64,000 nt of DNA from Trichococcus collinsii (lineage in GTDB: Bacteria > Bacillota > Bacilli > Lactobacillales > Aerococcaceae): the NCBI RefSeq assembly GCF_900107505.1, contig NZ_FNQH01000003.1, forward strand, positions 248,001-312,000, in the 5' to 3' direction. Shown piece by piece: positions 35,213-44,358 of this stretch. The translations under genes were made by a program, and so were the position numbers. Within the stretch, counting starts at the first letter, position 1. The number at the start of each line of letters is the position of its first letter. Under the pieces are notes generated by a model, which was not told the origin of the DNA, did not search any database, and was given only the letters and a program-made list of their open reading frames with translations.

Positions 35213-35996
35213 CATCATTAAGTCGCATCAATGGAAGTCGGATGAAACGACTTCAGATATCGATACAAAATTATCCTTGAGCCAAAAAGCGGCATTGCTT
35301 TCCGCCAATAACAAAGGGATGAATGAAAACCGACAAGCCGATACAGCCAACCCTTTCGCTGCTCAAGCCGAGCAGATTGGGCAGCTTTTGCTGGAGGCCC
35401 AGAAAGAACGACAAAGTGTCATTGCCCAAGCCGTTGAAGAAGCAGACCGCATAAAGCAGAAAGCAAAAGAAGAAGGTATGCTGCAAGGGAAAGAGTTGGG
35501 TATGCAAGAAGGCTTTCTAGCCGGCTATGAAAAAGGTCGGCATGAGGGATTGGAGACAGTTTCCAAAATCCGGGTAAGCCTGCTGAATCAATTGAAAGAA
35601 ACAGATACACTTGTATCGGCCTATTATAAAGATAATAAAGAGGCGATCATTGAGCTGGCTGCGCAGATGGCAGAACAAATCGTGCACCATTCCATTGATA
35701 GGACGGATGAAAAAATCATGCTTCTGCTCAATCCAATCCTAAAAAGAATGGAAAAAAACGAGCCCTTCATAACGATCACAGTGCGTCCGAAAGATACTGG
35801 AATGGTCAAATTAAAAGTAAACGAACACGAAACGGATGAATTTACAGCGCGTTATATCGTGTTGAGCGATGAGACACTGGAAAAGAATGGCTGTATCATA
35901 GAGTGCAGCCGCTCCATAATCGATTTGCAGATAAAGAAACAATTGGATGCGATTGTCGCAGAATTGAATGTTCTGGGAGACAATAGCCATGTTTGA
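35196..35996 (+). CDS. fliH: Flagellar export ATPase regulator FliH
   Basis: 266 residues from the ATG at 35196 (AGAGGTG eight bases upstream), overlapping fliG; a GTG nine bases upstream is less well placed. A long coiled-coil (about 70-125) contains the GxxxG-type run EGMLQGKELGMQEGFLAGYEKGRHEG typical of FliH, and the C-terminal domain (about 140-266) binds FliI. FliH regulates the FliI ATPase and brings it to the export gate. It overlaps fliI by 8 bases. Confidence 0.9.
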   Translation: MLSSHNIIKSHQWKSDETTSDIDTKLSLSQKAALLSANNKGMNENRQADTANPFAAQAEQIGQLLLEAQKERQSVIAQAVEEADRIKQKAKEEGMLQGKELGMQEGFLAGYEKGRHEGLETVSKIRVSLLNQLKETDTLVSAYYKDNKEAIIELAAQMAEQIVHHSIDRTDEKIMLLLNPILKRMEKNEPFITITVRPKDTGMVKLKVNEHETDEFTARYIVLSDETLEKNGCIIECSRSIIDLQIKKQLDAIVAELNVLGDNSHV

Positions 35997-37299
35997 AATT
36001 CCTTTTGAAACCTATCATAAACAAATCAGAGAAAAAAAATTCTATCTAAAGATGGGTAAGGTGAGTCAAGTCACCGGAATCATCATTAGAGTAGAGGGTC
36101 TGGATGCCTTTATTGGTGAAGTTTGCGAGATTCAGATCAGGTCGACCGGAAGCACAGTCCTAAGCGAAGTAGTCGGCTTTGTGGATGCAACCGTGTTGCT
36201 GATGCCGCTTGATGAAATCGATGGAATAGGACCTGGCTGTTTGGTGCGTCCGACCGGAAAGACGCTGCAGATTGAAGTCAGTGATGAATTGCTTGGGACT
36301 ACTCTTGATGGTCTGGGAAGACCGATGGATCAATCTAAACAACTGAATGGTGTTCCGTTCAAAGTGAACCGAAGCGCACCTGATCCATTCAGACGCAACA
36401 AAATCGAGCAGGTCATACCTACCGGGATCAAAGCGATCGATGGGCTGCTTACAATCGGTGAAGGCCAGCGTGTGGGTATTTTTGCGGGTAGTGGCGTCGG
36501 GAAAAGTACCTTGTTAGGGATGATCGCACGATACTGCGAAGCGGACGTCATTGTGATCGGCCTCATCGGAGAGCGTGGACGCGAAGTATTGGAATTCATC
36601 GAAAAGGATTTGGGTGAAGAAGGCTACCGTAAATCCGTGGTCGTCTGTGCTACTTCAGATTCCCCTCCGTTGGTCCGGCTTAAGGGTGCGTATGTTGCCA
36701 CCGCGATAGCAGAGTACTACAGGGATCAAGGGAAAAAAGTTATTTTGATGATGGACTCCGTGACGCGTGTCGCCATGGCACAAAGGGAAATCGGATTGGC
36801 TACAGGGGAACCGCCTACATCGAAAGGGTATACGCCGTCAGTGTTCACCGTGCTCCCGAAATTATTGGAGCGAAGCGGCATGTCCGAACACGGTTCTATC
36901 ACAGCTTTCTACACCGTCTTGGTTGAAGGCGATGACATGAACGAGCCCATCGCAGATGCGGTCCGAGGGATCTTGGACGGTCACATCATCCTTTCGAGGA
37001 AAATTGCCGCAGAGAATCAATATCCGGCAATCGATGTCCAAAACAGTGTGAGTCGTTTGATGAAAGATATTGTTCCGGAATCCCACAGCCGTGCAGCCGG
37101 AATGCTGAAAGAGAATATGGCCATTTATGCAGAAGCGAAAGACTTGATCGATGTAGGTGCCTATCGGAAAGGGAGCAGCCCTGAAATTGATCGGGCTATT
37201 TTGCTTGCGCCTATCATCAAAAACTTCTTGAAACAGCGTGTGGATGAACCGCATTCTCATGATGAAATTGTGGCTACTTTACAAAATTTGTTCAAATGA
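35989..37299 (+). CDS. fliI: Flagellum-specific ATPase FliI
   Basis: 436 residues from the ATG at 35989 (GGGAG upstream, ATGTTTGA overlap with the fliH stop); an in-frame ATG at 35968 lies deeper in fliH with no site. A RecA-like ATPase related to the F1 beta subunit. Walker A is GSGVGKST (167-174), and the GERGREVLEFIE and ILMMDSVTRVAMAQREIGLATGEPP segments hold Walker B and the sensor region. It drives export-substrate unfolding and release with FliH and FliJ. Confidence 0.96.
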   Translation: MFEIPFETYHKQIREKKFYLKMGKVSQVTGIIIRVEGLDAFIGEVCEIQIRSTGSTVLSEVVGFVDATVLLMPLDEIDGIGPGCLVRPTGKTLQIEVSDELLGTTLDGLGRPMDQSKQLNGVPFKVNRSAPDPFRRNKIEQVIPTGIKAIDGLLTIGEGQRVGIFAGSGVGKSTLLGMIARYCEADVIVIGLIGERGREVLEFIEKDLGEEGYRKSVVVCATSDSPPLVRLKGAYVATAIAEYYRDQGKKVILMMDSVTRVAMAQREIGLATGEPPTSKGYTPSVFTVLPKLLERSGMSEHGSITAFYTVLVEGDDMNEPIADAVRGILDGHIILSRKIAAENQYPAIDVQNSVSRLMKDIVPESHSRAAGMLKENMAIYAEAKDLIDVGAYRKGSSPEIDRAILLAPIIKNFLKQRVDEPHSHDEIVATLQNLFK

Positions 37300-37322
37300 T
37301 CAGAAAATCAAGGTGATATCAG

Positions 37323-37757
37323 GTGAAAAAACATAAGTTCTCAATGGAAAAAATTCTGGAGTGGCGAATCACAGAAGAAGAGAACGCCAGGAAATCCGTG
37401 CTCCATGCCCAAAATCAGATGCAACAGCAGCAGCAGCAACTCAGGCATCTGGTCAATGAAAATACGAAATTGAAACACGAACAAATGAAGTTGACCGAGA
37501 TACACACTTTAAGATATAACCATCACCTCAAAGGCCTGATCGACGAAAAAATAGTCATTCAAAAAAATGCTATCGATCAAGCGCAAAGTGACATGGAGCG
37601 GCTTCAAGAAGCGTTGTTGCAAGCACACAAAGACCGGAAAATAATGGAAAAATTAAAAGAACGCGAAAGTGTGCAGGTGCTTGCGCAAGTAAAAAGTGAA
37701 GAACAAAAGGAGCTTGACGAAATCGCTACCCTACAGTATAAAAAAAGCTACTTTTAA
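37323..37757 (+). CDS. fliJ: Flagellar export protein FliJ
   Basis: 144 residues from a GTG. Entirely a charged, glutamine-rich antiparallel coiled-coil (KFSMEKILEWRITEEENARKSVLHAQNQMQQQQQQLRHL ...), as expected for the FliI-associated export stalk FliJ. Sequence identity in this family is low, so the call leans on length, coiled-coil form and its place between fliI and fliK. Confidence 0.85.
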   Translation: MKKHKFSMEKILEWRITEEENARKSVLHAQNQMQQQQQQLRHLVNENTKLKHEQMKLTEIHTLRYNHHLKGLIDEKIVIQKNAIDQAQSDMERLQEALLQAHKDRKIMEKLKERESVQVLAQVKSEEQKELDEIATLQYKKSYF

Positions 37758-37798
37758 GTCGATATAGTATAGGGTGGGTATCGAAAGGAGGTGAAAAA

Positions 37799-39094
37799 TT
37801 GATTACTGGTGCATCATCCGGAATTTCAGAGCAAGTTCTCAATCCGACTCAGTCATCTGCCTCAAAAGCAGACGGCTTAATTTTTGACAATGTTTTATCA
37901 GGCCGGATTAAAAGCAAGGAACCAGCGACCATCATACAAGAAGAGCCACCCGTCTCCGCGGAAACGGAGCATTCGGAAGAGAACGCTGATCAGGAGGCAA
38001 TAGAACAGGGCTATTTGAATCTCTATCCTTACAGAATACTTCAGGATGGGAAAGCTGCGATCTCGGTCAGGAATGTTCCGACAGATGAAAAAGCAGATCA
38101 GACGGGAGCGTGGCTTGTCAGCGTGGAAGAGAAAGAGCAAGTGATAACAGCTAAGCTTGCTTACTCTGCGCCCGAAATCGCGACACCTGTGCGACCTGAG
38201 CATGTCTCCACTCCAGAAAGCATTGGGATAAGAGAACACGGAGAAAAAGAGTTCTATCCGACCGCGGTTGAGATGCGGAGCCAACAAGTAGATTTTAATT
38301 TGGCAGAACCTGAAAACCTCTACGAACAGGGATCGGAGAACAACTTGATTTCTGATGCTCAAGTACCGGCAGATGATCTGTTGAAAGATACTGCTACACT
38401 TTCCCGGGAATATAAAATGAAACAAACGGATCGCGCCTTTCCTATCCAGGAAAGCAGCCCGCCTGATGAATCCTTAACGAACTTTCCGGAAAATTCTGCA
38501 ACAGTTCCGCACCGGATTGCTGATGGAGAAGATAATAGAGACCAACCGGAAGCAGCGGAAAAAACACCGAATTTAAAAGAAAACAAAGCAGTGGTAAATC
38601 AAGGACCAGTTATCCGTGAGCTGCCCACAGAGACTGTGTTTGGGCTCAAGCCGTCAAAAGTGACTGCATCTCATATCGAAGACATCCAAAAGACAATTGA
38701 AATGCAGATAGAAAAAACGCCTTTATTGGGTACTACAGTCGTGAAAATACTTCTTACTCCCGATAATATCGGGGATATCCGTGTGCAGCTGATCAAAACG
38801 AAAGACAGCATCACTGCCGTCCTGCATGTCCAGGATGCCGAAACGAAGGGGCTATTGGAGGAGCAATTGCCACTATTGATGGAGCCGTTCAAACATAGCG
38901 TTTCTGAAAGTCCGTTGACACTTACGGTTGTTACTGATCCGAATTTGGCTTTTTCATTTTCCGAAGGAGCTGATCCAGGCCATCGAAAAATGGAAAGGCA
39001 AGAATCCAGAAAAAGAGCATCCAAAGAAAAAACAGAAACAAAACAAAAACCAACGACGAAACAGTCTTCAAGAGGGCTGAGCTTATTGGCATAA
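37799..39094 (+). CDS. fliK: Flagellar hook-length control protein FliK
   Basis: 431 residues from TTG at 37799 with a consensus AAAGGAGGTG. The first 280 residues are polar, Glu/Pro/Thr-rich and presumably the disordered ruler. The C-terminal domain (about 295-385: IEMQIEKTPLLGTTVVKILLTPDNIGDIRVQLIKTKDSITAVLHVQDAETKGLLEEQLPLLMEPF) is the conserved Flg_hook domain that switches export specificity. The end is very basic (KRASKEKTETKQKPTTKQ). It sits between fliJ and flgD, as usual. Confidence 0.92.
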   Translation: MITGASSGISEQVLNPTQSSASKADGLIFDNVLSGRIKSKEPATIIQEEPPVSAETEHSEENADQEAIEQGYLNLYPYRILQDGKAAISVRNVPTDEKADQTGAWLVSVEEKEQVITAKLAYSAPEIATPVRPEHVSTPESIGIREHGEKEFYPTAVEMRSQQVDFNLAEPENLYEQGSENNLISDAQVPADDLLKDTATLSREYKMKQTDRAFPIQESSPPDESLTNFPENSATVPHRIADGEDNRDQPEAAEKTPNLKENKAVVNQGPVIRELPTETVFGLKPSKVTASHIEDIQKTIEMQIEKTPLLGTTVVKILLTPDNIGDIRVQLIKTKDSITAVLHVQDAETKGLLEEQLPLLMEPFKHSVSESPLTLTVVTDPNLAFSFSEGADPGHRKMERQESRKRASKEKTETKQKPTTKQSSRGLSLLA

Positions 39095-39112
39095 TGAGGA
39101 GGTGAACAGAAA

Positions 39113-39532
39113 GTGGATATCACATCAAATTTTACGATCGGATCGACGGAACAGCTGGTGAGCAATAAAAGCCAAAGCAATTCTGATCTTTCCATGGACG
39201 ATTTTTTACAGATCATGGCTGCAGCCATAAAAATGCCTGCCATGTCAGAAGAAGGCGGGAGCAGTGGCGGTTCCACAGATTACATGACCCAAATGATCCA
39301 ATTCAGTACGATGGAACAACTGAAGGATTTGACTGAATCATTGAACACTACCATGCTGATGACCCAACAACAGCAGGCATTAGCAATGATCGGAAAAACG
39401 GTCACTGTGACTGGGGAAGCAAGCATCGTCACAGGAGTAGTGGATAAGGTGAAATTTTCAAATGGATTTGCAACGCTGATGATCGGCGGAAAGGACTACT
39501 ATTTGAATGACGTACAGTCGATTGGAGAGTAA
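39113..39532 (+). CDS. flgD: Flagellar hook assembly (capping) protein FlgD
   Basis: 139 residues from GTG with AGGAGG. The N-terminal conserved block (LSMDDFLQIMAAAIKMP ... DYMTQMIQFSTMEQLKDL) and the following GKTVTVTGEASIVTGVVDKVKF are FlgD features; it is a short FlgD without the extra C-terminal FnIII-like domain of enterobacteria, as in other Firmicutes. FlgD caps the growing hook. A small operon protein follows 4 bases later. Confidence 0.9.
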   Translation: MDITSNFTIGSTEQLVSNKSQSNSDLSMDDFLQIMAAAIKMPAMSEEGGSSGGSTDYMTQMIQFSTMEQLKDLTESLNTTMLMTQQQQALAMIGKTVTVTGEASIVTGVVDKVKFSNGFATLMIGGKDYYLNDVQSIGE

Positions 39533-39536
39533 CCGA

Positions 39537-39917
39537 ATGGACATAAGAGCAAATGCCGATATCAAGAGGGTTGAGCCACTCCGACAGAACAATAGGAAAC
39601 AGCAGGTTTCAAGAGAGTTCCAAACGATCATACAAAAGGCACTGATCCAAAGTAAAGATGACAAAGAGTTGAAGATTTCCAACCATGCTCAAAAACGTCT
39701 GGATCAAAGAGGATTCTCTTTGGCGGGTGAAGATATGAGTAACCTGAGCCAAGCGATGGATGAACTGGATGACAAAGGTTCAAAAAATTCTTTATTGTTT
39801 TATAAAGATATGGCCTTGATCGCAAGCATCGACAACCGCACGATCATTACTGCATTGAATAAAAATGAGTTGGATACAGTGATGAACATCGACAGCACCA
39901 AATTCATCAAAGACTAG
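39537..39917 (+). CDS. Conserved flagellar operon protein (TIGR02530-like)
   Basis: 126 residues from the ATG at 39537 with GGAGAG upstream. The pattern FQTIIQKAL ... LKISNHAQKRLDQRGFSLAGEDMSNLSQAMDELDDKGSKNSLLFYKDMALIASIDNRTIITAL is that of the small uncharacterised protein found between flgD and flgE in many Firmicute flagellar operons. No enzymatic motif; a hook-assembly role is only inferred from its constant position. Confidence 0.85.
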   Translation: MDIRANADIKRVEPLRQNNRKQQVSREFQTIIQKALIQSKDDKELKISNHAQKRLDQRGFSLAGEDMSNLSQAMDELDDKGSKNSLLFYKDMALIASIDNRTIITALNKNELDTVMNIDSTKFIKD

Positions 39918-39999
39918 AAAACGGCCGGACCGAAAAGGAAGCCGTGCGATCCTTGAATGATTGATAGGGTCCAGATGTTAACTACTAGGAGGAAATCAA

Positions 40000-40884
40000 A
40001 TGTTAAAATCATTATACTCTGGCGTTACAGGCATGAAAAACTTACAAACAAAGATGGATGTAATCTCAAATAATATAGCTAACGTAAATACAACTGGATT
40101 CAAGAGCGGAAGGGTACGTTTTGAAGATATGATCAGCCAATCAATGGCGAGTGCCCAAGAAGGCGTAAATGCGAAGCAAGTTGGACTAGGTGTCCAGACA
40201 AGCGCTATTGACACGATCATGAATGGTGGATCTTTACAAGCGACAGGAAGGGAACTGGATTTTGGGATAGAGAATGGCGACAGCTCTTTCTTTGTTGTGA
40301 GTGGAGATGGCGGTGTCAATAATTACTACACCCGAGATGGCGGTTTCTACCTCGACGCCGAGAATAATTTGGTGACGAGTGCTGGTTACAGTGTGATGGG
40401 TGTCAACAATACTGAGCCGGATGGGGCTGAAACGTTGGAAAAATTGAGTGTACCTGCCTATATCCAAGTCAATGCTGACGGATCTATTACAGCATCAGAC
40501 AGTATCCCGGATGGAGCAACAAACGTTTTTGGTTTGAAGAGTCATTCAGTTGACAGTAAAGGTGTCATCACCGGGAATTATGGGAATGGAGAATCCTATG
40601 TGATCGGACAAGTCGCTCTGGCTAAGTTCGCTAATGCGGCTGGATTGGAAAAATCCGGCGGCAATCTATATGTTGAATCAGCCAACTCTGGAGCTCCAGA
40701 ACTAGGTTTTCCGGCAGATGATGGTTATGGTGTAATCCGGTCAGGCTTTTTGGAAATGTCAAATGTCGATCTTGCGAATGAATTCACTGAAATGATCATC
40801 GCCAACAGAGCCTATCAAGCAAACTCAAGAAGCATAACGACTTCTGACTCGATGTTGGAAGAGTTATTGGCATTGAAACGCTAA
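40000..40884 (+). CDS. flgE: Flagellar hook protein FlgE
   Basis: 294 residues with AGGAGG. N-terminal rod/hook motif (LYSGVTGMKNLQTKMDVISNNIANVNTTGFKSGRVRFEDMIS), central FlgE/FlgG module (FFVVSGDGGVNNYYTRDGGFYLDAENNLVTSAGYSVMG) and C-terminal helix (SNVDLANEFTEMIIANRAYQANSRSITTSDSMLEELLAL). Position between flgD and flbD points to the hook protein. Short for FlgE, as in Bacillus, with no large variable insertion. Confidence 0.93.
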   Translation: MLKSLYSGVTGMKNLQTKMDVISNNIANVNTTGFKSGRVRFEDMISQSMASAQEGVNAKQVGLGVQTSAIDTIMNGGSLQATGRELDFGIENGDSSFFVVSGDGGVNNYYTRDGGFYLDAENNLVTSAGYSVMGVNNTEPDGAETLEKLSVPAYIQVNADGSITASDSIPDGATNVFGLKSHSVDSKGVITGNYGNGESYVIGQVALAKFANAAGLEKSGGNLYVESANSGAPELGFPADDGYGVIRSGFLEMSNVDLANEFTEMIIANRAYQANSRSITTSDSMLEELLALKR

Positions 40885-40910
40885 ACTTCAAAAAGAAATG
40901 AGGAGAGCCC

Positions 40911-41113
40911 ATGATAGCTTTAACCAGTGTTTCAGGAGAGCCATTTTTTTGAATTGTGATTTGATTTACCGTATCGATGAAGCATACGATACGATAATAA
41001 CTTTGTCCGATGGTCAGCATATCCGCGTGAGCGAACAGGCAAACCAAATCGTAGAAAGAATTGTGGACTATAAAAGAAAAATCTATCATGCTTTACCGGA
41101 GGTTGGAAAATGA
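40911..41113 (+). CDS. flbD: Flagellar protein FlbD, apparent frameshift at a T7 tract
   Basis: The family start MIALTSVSGEPFF is encoded from the ATG at 40911 (GAGGAG upstream). The frame then meets TGA at 40950-40952, directly after seven T's (40944-40950). A -1 shift, or one more T, continues into LNCDLIYRIDEAYDTIITLSDG and ends at 41113, giving the normal 67-residue FlbD. The downstream part is well preserved, so either the tract is mis-sequenced, or slippage restores the frame, or the gene was lost recently. An alternative in-frame start at 40898 would give an unrelated N-terminus (MRRAHDSF...) with no ribosome site. FlbD is a small protein of unknown detailed role next to motA. Its stop overlaps motA (ATGA). 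Confidence 0.8.
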
Positions 41114-41922
41114 AAAAAAATCCGATTCCGCTTGTTGCGCTTATCGCAGGTGTAGCTTTAATCATTTGGTCAATTAATCAGGGAGGAAGTATCGGTGGGT
41201 TTATCGATGTGCCCTCCATCATAATAACGTTGGTGGGTTCATATTGTGCCTTACTGATTAGCTTTCCCTTTTCTGATATTAAAAAAATTCCGATAATAAT
41301 CAAGAAAGTGATCAGCGCTCCTAGTGAGGATAAAAATGAGCTGATTCAAAAATTTGCAGAACTTTCTCGGTTATCCCGTAGCAAAGGGATTTTGACTTTA
41401 GAACAAGAAATCAGTCAAATAGCCAATCCGATCTTGCAGGATGGGATTCAAATGGCAGTTGATGGAATGGATCCTACCGATATAAAAAGTATTCTGGAAA
41501 TAAAAATTGAAAATCTGGAATCAAGGCATGGAGTCGGACAAGCAATTTTCTTGAAATGGGGGGAATTGGCTCCTGCGTTTGGTATGATCGGAACGTTGAT
41601 CGGGTTAATAAATATGTTGAGTCAGTTGAATGATCCCAGCACAATCGGGAGCGGAATGGCGGTAGCCTTGATAACGACTTTTTATGGGAGCTTTTTTGCT
41701 AATCTATTGTTCATTCCGATAGCGACCAATCTTAAAATGCAGACCGAAGCCGAGTTGGAAGTTTGCGACATGATCGTTGAAGGAGTCCTGTCCATTCAAG
41801 CGGGACAAAATCCAAGAACAATCGAACAGAAGTTGAATGGATACTTGGATAACAAACCTGTAAAAACTAAGAAGAAAAATATGAATCCGAACGTTTCTGC
41901 TGTTCAAAGCGAGGTAAATTAA
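41110..41922 (+). CDS. motA: Flagellar stator protein MotA
   Basis: 270 residues. Four transmembrane helices (about 5-22, 30-50, 150-172, 182-205) and a large cytoplasmic loop with charged residues that contacts FliG. The conserved GWLAPAFGMIGTLIGLI-type block appears here as LAPAFGMIGTLIGLINML, and the ALITTFYGSFFANLLFIPIA helix lines the ion channel. It forms the stator with MotB, encoded 3 bases later. Lying inside the hook-basal body operon rather than alone is a common Firmicute arrangement. Confidence 0.95.
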   Translation: MKKNPIPLVALIAGVALIIWSINQGGSIGGFIDVPSIIITLVGSYCALLISFPFSDIKKIPIIIKKVISAPSEDKNELIQKFAELSRLSRSKGILTLEQEISQIANPILQDGIQMAVDGMDPTDIKSILEIKIENLESRHGVGQAIFLKWGELAPAFGMIGTLIGLINMLSQLNDPSTIGSGMAVALITTFYGSFFANLLFIPIATNLKMQTEAELEVCDMIVEGVLSIQAGQNPRTIEQKLNGYLDNKPVKTKKKNMNPNVSAVQSEVN

Positions 41923-41925
41923 AAT

Positions 41926-42741
41926 ATGAGTAAAAGGCGGAAACGAAGTTCTGCATCAGGAGGGGCTCCGGAATGGATGACCACTTTTTCGGATTTGATG
42001 ACCCTTTTACTGACGTTCTTCATCTTACTCTACTCGATGTCCAGTGTCAGCGATGACAAGTTCACCCAAGCCTCAGATTCTTTACAAAATTCCTTTATAG
42101 GCTCCGGTCAAAATAGTATTTTACCTGACGTACAAGGGCTTCCTGTAAGTGATGGGAACGCTACTGCAGATTCCTCCTTATCAGAAAAAGAGTCAGCAGT
42201 TATACAAGCGGCAAAAGAGGCGACTCAACAGGATGAATTGGTTGCCTCAGATGGTCAAATTATGATTGCAGTAGATCCTGAAGTGATCAAAATGTTTCAA
42301 GAAGTTAAAGACTTTGTCGAAAAGAATGGATTGAGTGAAGAAATAAGCATGAGTATGGATGCAGAGGGTGTCTACATGACTGTGAAGGAAGCCATTTTGT
42401 TTCATCCGGGCAGCGCGGTCATAACCGAAAGTGGTACATCAGCTTTACAAAAAGTAGCGGAACTGATCAGCAATTTCGAAAACAAGGTTGTGGTCGAAGG
42501 ACATACAGATAATGTTCCCCACTACGATCAAAAATTTGAGAGTAATTGGGAATTATCGGCCGGCAGAGCCATTTCCGTACTCAGACAATTAACTGAACAA
42601 CAAAATATCAACCCCACACGTTTATCCGCTGTCGGCTATGGAGAATACAATCCGCTTGTTCCAAATGACACAGCTGAACATCGTGCTGAAAATCGAAGAG
42701 TCAATATTGTATTGGTTTATGAACCGGAGGGAGCAGAATAA
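41926..42741 (+). CDS. motB: Flagellar stator protein MotB
   Basis: 271 residues. Basic N-terminus, one transmembrane helix (about 18-38) with the ion-binding Asp in TFSDLMTLLLTFFILLYSMS, a plug/linker region and an OmpA-like peptidoglycan-binding domain (about 150-265, VVVEGHTDNVPHYDQKFESNWELSAGRAISVLRQL, RLSAVGYGEYNPLVPN). It anchors the stator to the wall. Whether H+ or Na+ drives it cannot be decided from what is seen. The stop overlaps the fliL start by one base. Confidence 0.95.
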   Translation: MSKRRKRSSASGGAPEWMTTFSDLMTLLLTFFILLYSMSSVSDDKFTQASDSLQNSFIGSGQNSILPDVQGLPVSDGNATADSSLSEKESAVIQAAKEATQQDELVASDGQIMIAVDPEVIKMFQEVKDFVEKNGLSEEISMSMDAEGVYMTVKEAILFHPGSAVITESGTSALQKVAELISNFENKVVVEGHTDNVPHYDQKFESNWELSAGRAISVLRQLTEQQNINPTRLSAVGYGEYNPLVPNDTAEHRAENRRVNIVLVYEPEGAE

Positions 42742-43214
42742 TGGAAAAAGAAGCACAGTTGCCTAAGAAGCAGAGCATTCCGCGGCTTATTCTGATAGCT
42801 GTAATTTTAGTGATTTTGATGATCGGTGGCGGAACGATCGGTTCTTTGATAACTACTGGGTTAGGAAAAGAGTGGATCACTAGCTTCAACCAAAAAGAAG
42901 TGGAAAGCATCCTTGTTCCCCAAGAGGAATTTGTGGTCAACTTAAAATCCAATGACGGCAATCTGGATGATTTTTTGAAAATTGAAATGTCCATAGAAAC
43001 AATCGATGTAGAAAACGAAACAATCCTGACCGAAAAGGCGGCAATTGTGCGCGATGCAATCATCAGTGTGCTAAGAAATAAATCTACAGCCAACATTTTT
43101 GATGAATCGGAGGGTGTTCTAGTCATCAAGCAGGAAATCATTTCAAAAATCAATCAAAGTTTGGGCTCGGAAGTCGCGAGTGAGTTATACATTACAAATA
43201 TCGTCATGCAATAG
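42741..43214 (+). CDS. fliL: Flagellar basal body-associated protein FliL
   Basis: 157 residues. One N-terminal helix (about 14-36) and an extracytoplasmic domain ending in TNIVMQ. FliL surrounds and stabilises the stator units. The DDFLKIEMSIETIDVENETILTEKAAIVRDAIISVLRNKS pattern is the conserved FliL core. TAATG overlap with motB; fliO follows. Confidence 0.92.
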   Translation: MEKEAQLPKKQSIPRLILIAVILVILMIGGGTIGSLITTGLGKEWITSFNQKEVESILVPQEEFVVNLKSNDGNLDDFLKIEMSIETIDVENETILTEKAAIVRDAIISVLRNKSTANIFDESEGVLVIKQEIISKINQSLGSEVASELYITNIVMQ

Positions 43215-43240
43215 CGAAGTGGAAGGTGTGCGTCAAGGAA

Positions 43241-43612
43241 ATGGAAAATGAACTATTATACATCGGAAAAAGTTTTATCGTGTTGATTTTTGTGATTTTT
43301 GCGATAAATTATCTGTTGAAATTATTGGAACGATTCGTCAACAAGAACGGCAAATACATCACCATGATAGAACGTGTTCCATTGAACCGCACATCGTCGC
43401 TTTGTATCGTTAAAGTCTCGGAATCCTATTATTTGATGAGCTGTACAGATACAAAGAATGAGATATTGAAGGAATTGAGCATTGAAGACATCAAGGCAGA
43501 AAAAACTATTTTGGACATCGCGCAGCATAAAAAATTCCGCCCGGCCAGTCCAGTGGTTTTGGATGAAGTCGATGAGAGTGGCAGAATTTCACGAAGAGGG
43601 ATGAGGAAATAG
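43241..43612 (+). CDS. fliO: Flagellar export gate assembly protein FliO (FliZ)
   Basis: 123 residues from the ATG at 43241; a GTG at 43226 is also in frame but touches its own ribosome site. A single transmembrane helix (about 8-27) is followed by a cytoplasmic FliO domain (YITMIERVPLNRTSSLCIVKVSESYYLMSCTDTKNEIL). FliO helps FliP assemble into the export gate. fliP begins one base after the stop. Confidence 0.88.
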   Translation: MENELLYIGKSFIVLIFVIFAINYLLKLLERFVNKNGKYITMIERVPLNRTSSLCIVKVSESYYLMSCTDTKNEILKELSIEDIKAEKTILDIAQHKKFRPASPVVLDEVDESGRISRRGMRK

Positions 43613-43613
43613 G

Positions 43614-44348
43614 ATGGTGAAAAAAGGGATTGTCACAAGCGGCGTTGGATTGTTATTTCTGACATTTCCTCAAAAAGTTCATGCGGCGGAAATCGTAGAC
43701 ACGGTTCAAAATGCTCTGGGCGGGACATCGGATGCTGTAAAAATGTATGTGTTGATAGGTCTTCTGAGTGTCATACCGGCATTTTTGATTTTGACTACGT
43801 GTTTTACGCGGATCATCATTGTCTTTTCTTTTTTGAGAAGTTCGTTAGGCACACAGCAAAATCCTCCCAACACTGTCTTGATAGGCTTGGCGGCCTTCTT
43901 GACATTTTTTATCATGAGACCAGCCTATACGGAAGTTTACCATGAGGCGGCGGTTCCATTGATGGAGGATCAGATCGGCATCGAAGAGTTCTTTTATATA
44001 GCAGAGGACCCGATCCGGGACTTTATGCTGAAGCAGACGAGGGAGAAGGATCTTACCCTCTTTCTGGATCTGCAGGGGGATGACATGCCAACCAATACGG
44101 GAGATGTAAGTTTGCTCAGTCTCATTCCGGCCTTTGCGATCAGCGAATTGCGGACGGCCTTTACGATCGGTTTTTTGATTTTCATTCCCTTTCTGGTGAT
44201 AGACATCGTGGTGGCAAGTATTTTGATGTCCATGGGGATGTTCATGTTGTCGCCGGTAATGATTTCATTGCCGTTTAAGTTACTTCTGTTCGTCTTGGTG
44301 GATGGATGGTATTTGGTCGTTGAGTCGCTGGTATTAGGTTTTCAATAG
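43614..44348 (+). CDS. fliP: Flagellar export gate protein FliP
   Basis: 244 residues. Cleavable signal peptide (FliP is one of the few export-gate proteins with one; about 1-24, ending VHAAE), then four hydrophobic helices. Signatures are TCFTRIIIVFSFLRSSLGTQQNPPNTVLIGLAAFLTFFIM and LLSLIPAFAISELRTAFTIGFLIFIPFLVIDIVVASILMSMGM. It forms the pentameric core of the export gate with FliQ and FliR, which follow. Confidence 0.96.
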   Translation: MVKKGIVTSGVGLLFLTFPQKVHAAEIVDTVQNALGGTSDAVKMYVLIGLLSVIPAFLILTTCFTRIIIVFSFLRSSLGTQQNPPNTVLIGLAAFLTFFIMRPAYTEVYHEAAVPLMEDQIGIEEFFYIAEDPIRDFMLKQTREKDLTLFLDLQGDDMPTNTGDVSLLSLIPAFAISELRTAFTIGFLIFIPFLVIDIVVASILMSMGMFMLSPVMISLPFKLLLFVLVDGWYLVVESLVLGFQ

Positions 44349-44358
44349 GGGTGCATGA

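Noticed and set aside
40898-41113. 71-residue protein starting MRRAHDSF at 40898 as the native form of FlbD
   Set aside because: Its N-terminus is unrelated to FlbD and has no ribosome site, whereas the frame from 40911 gives the family N-terminus with GAGGAG upstream.
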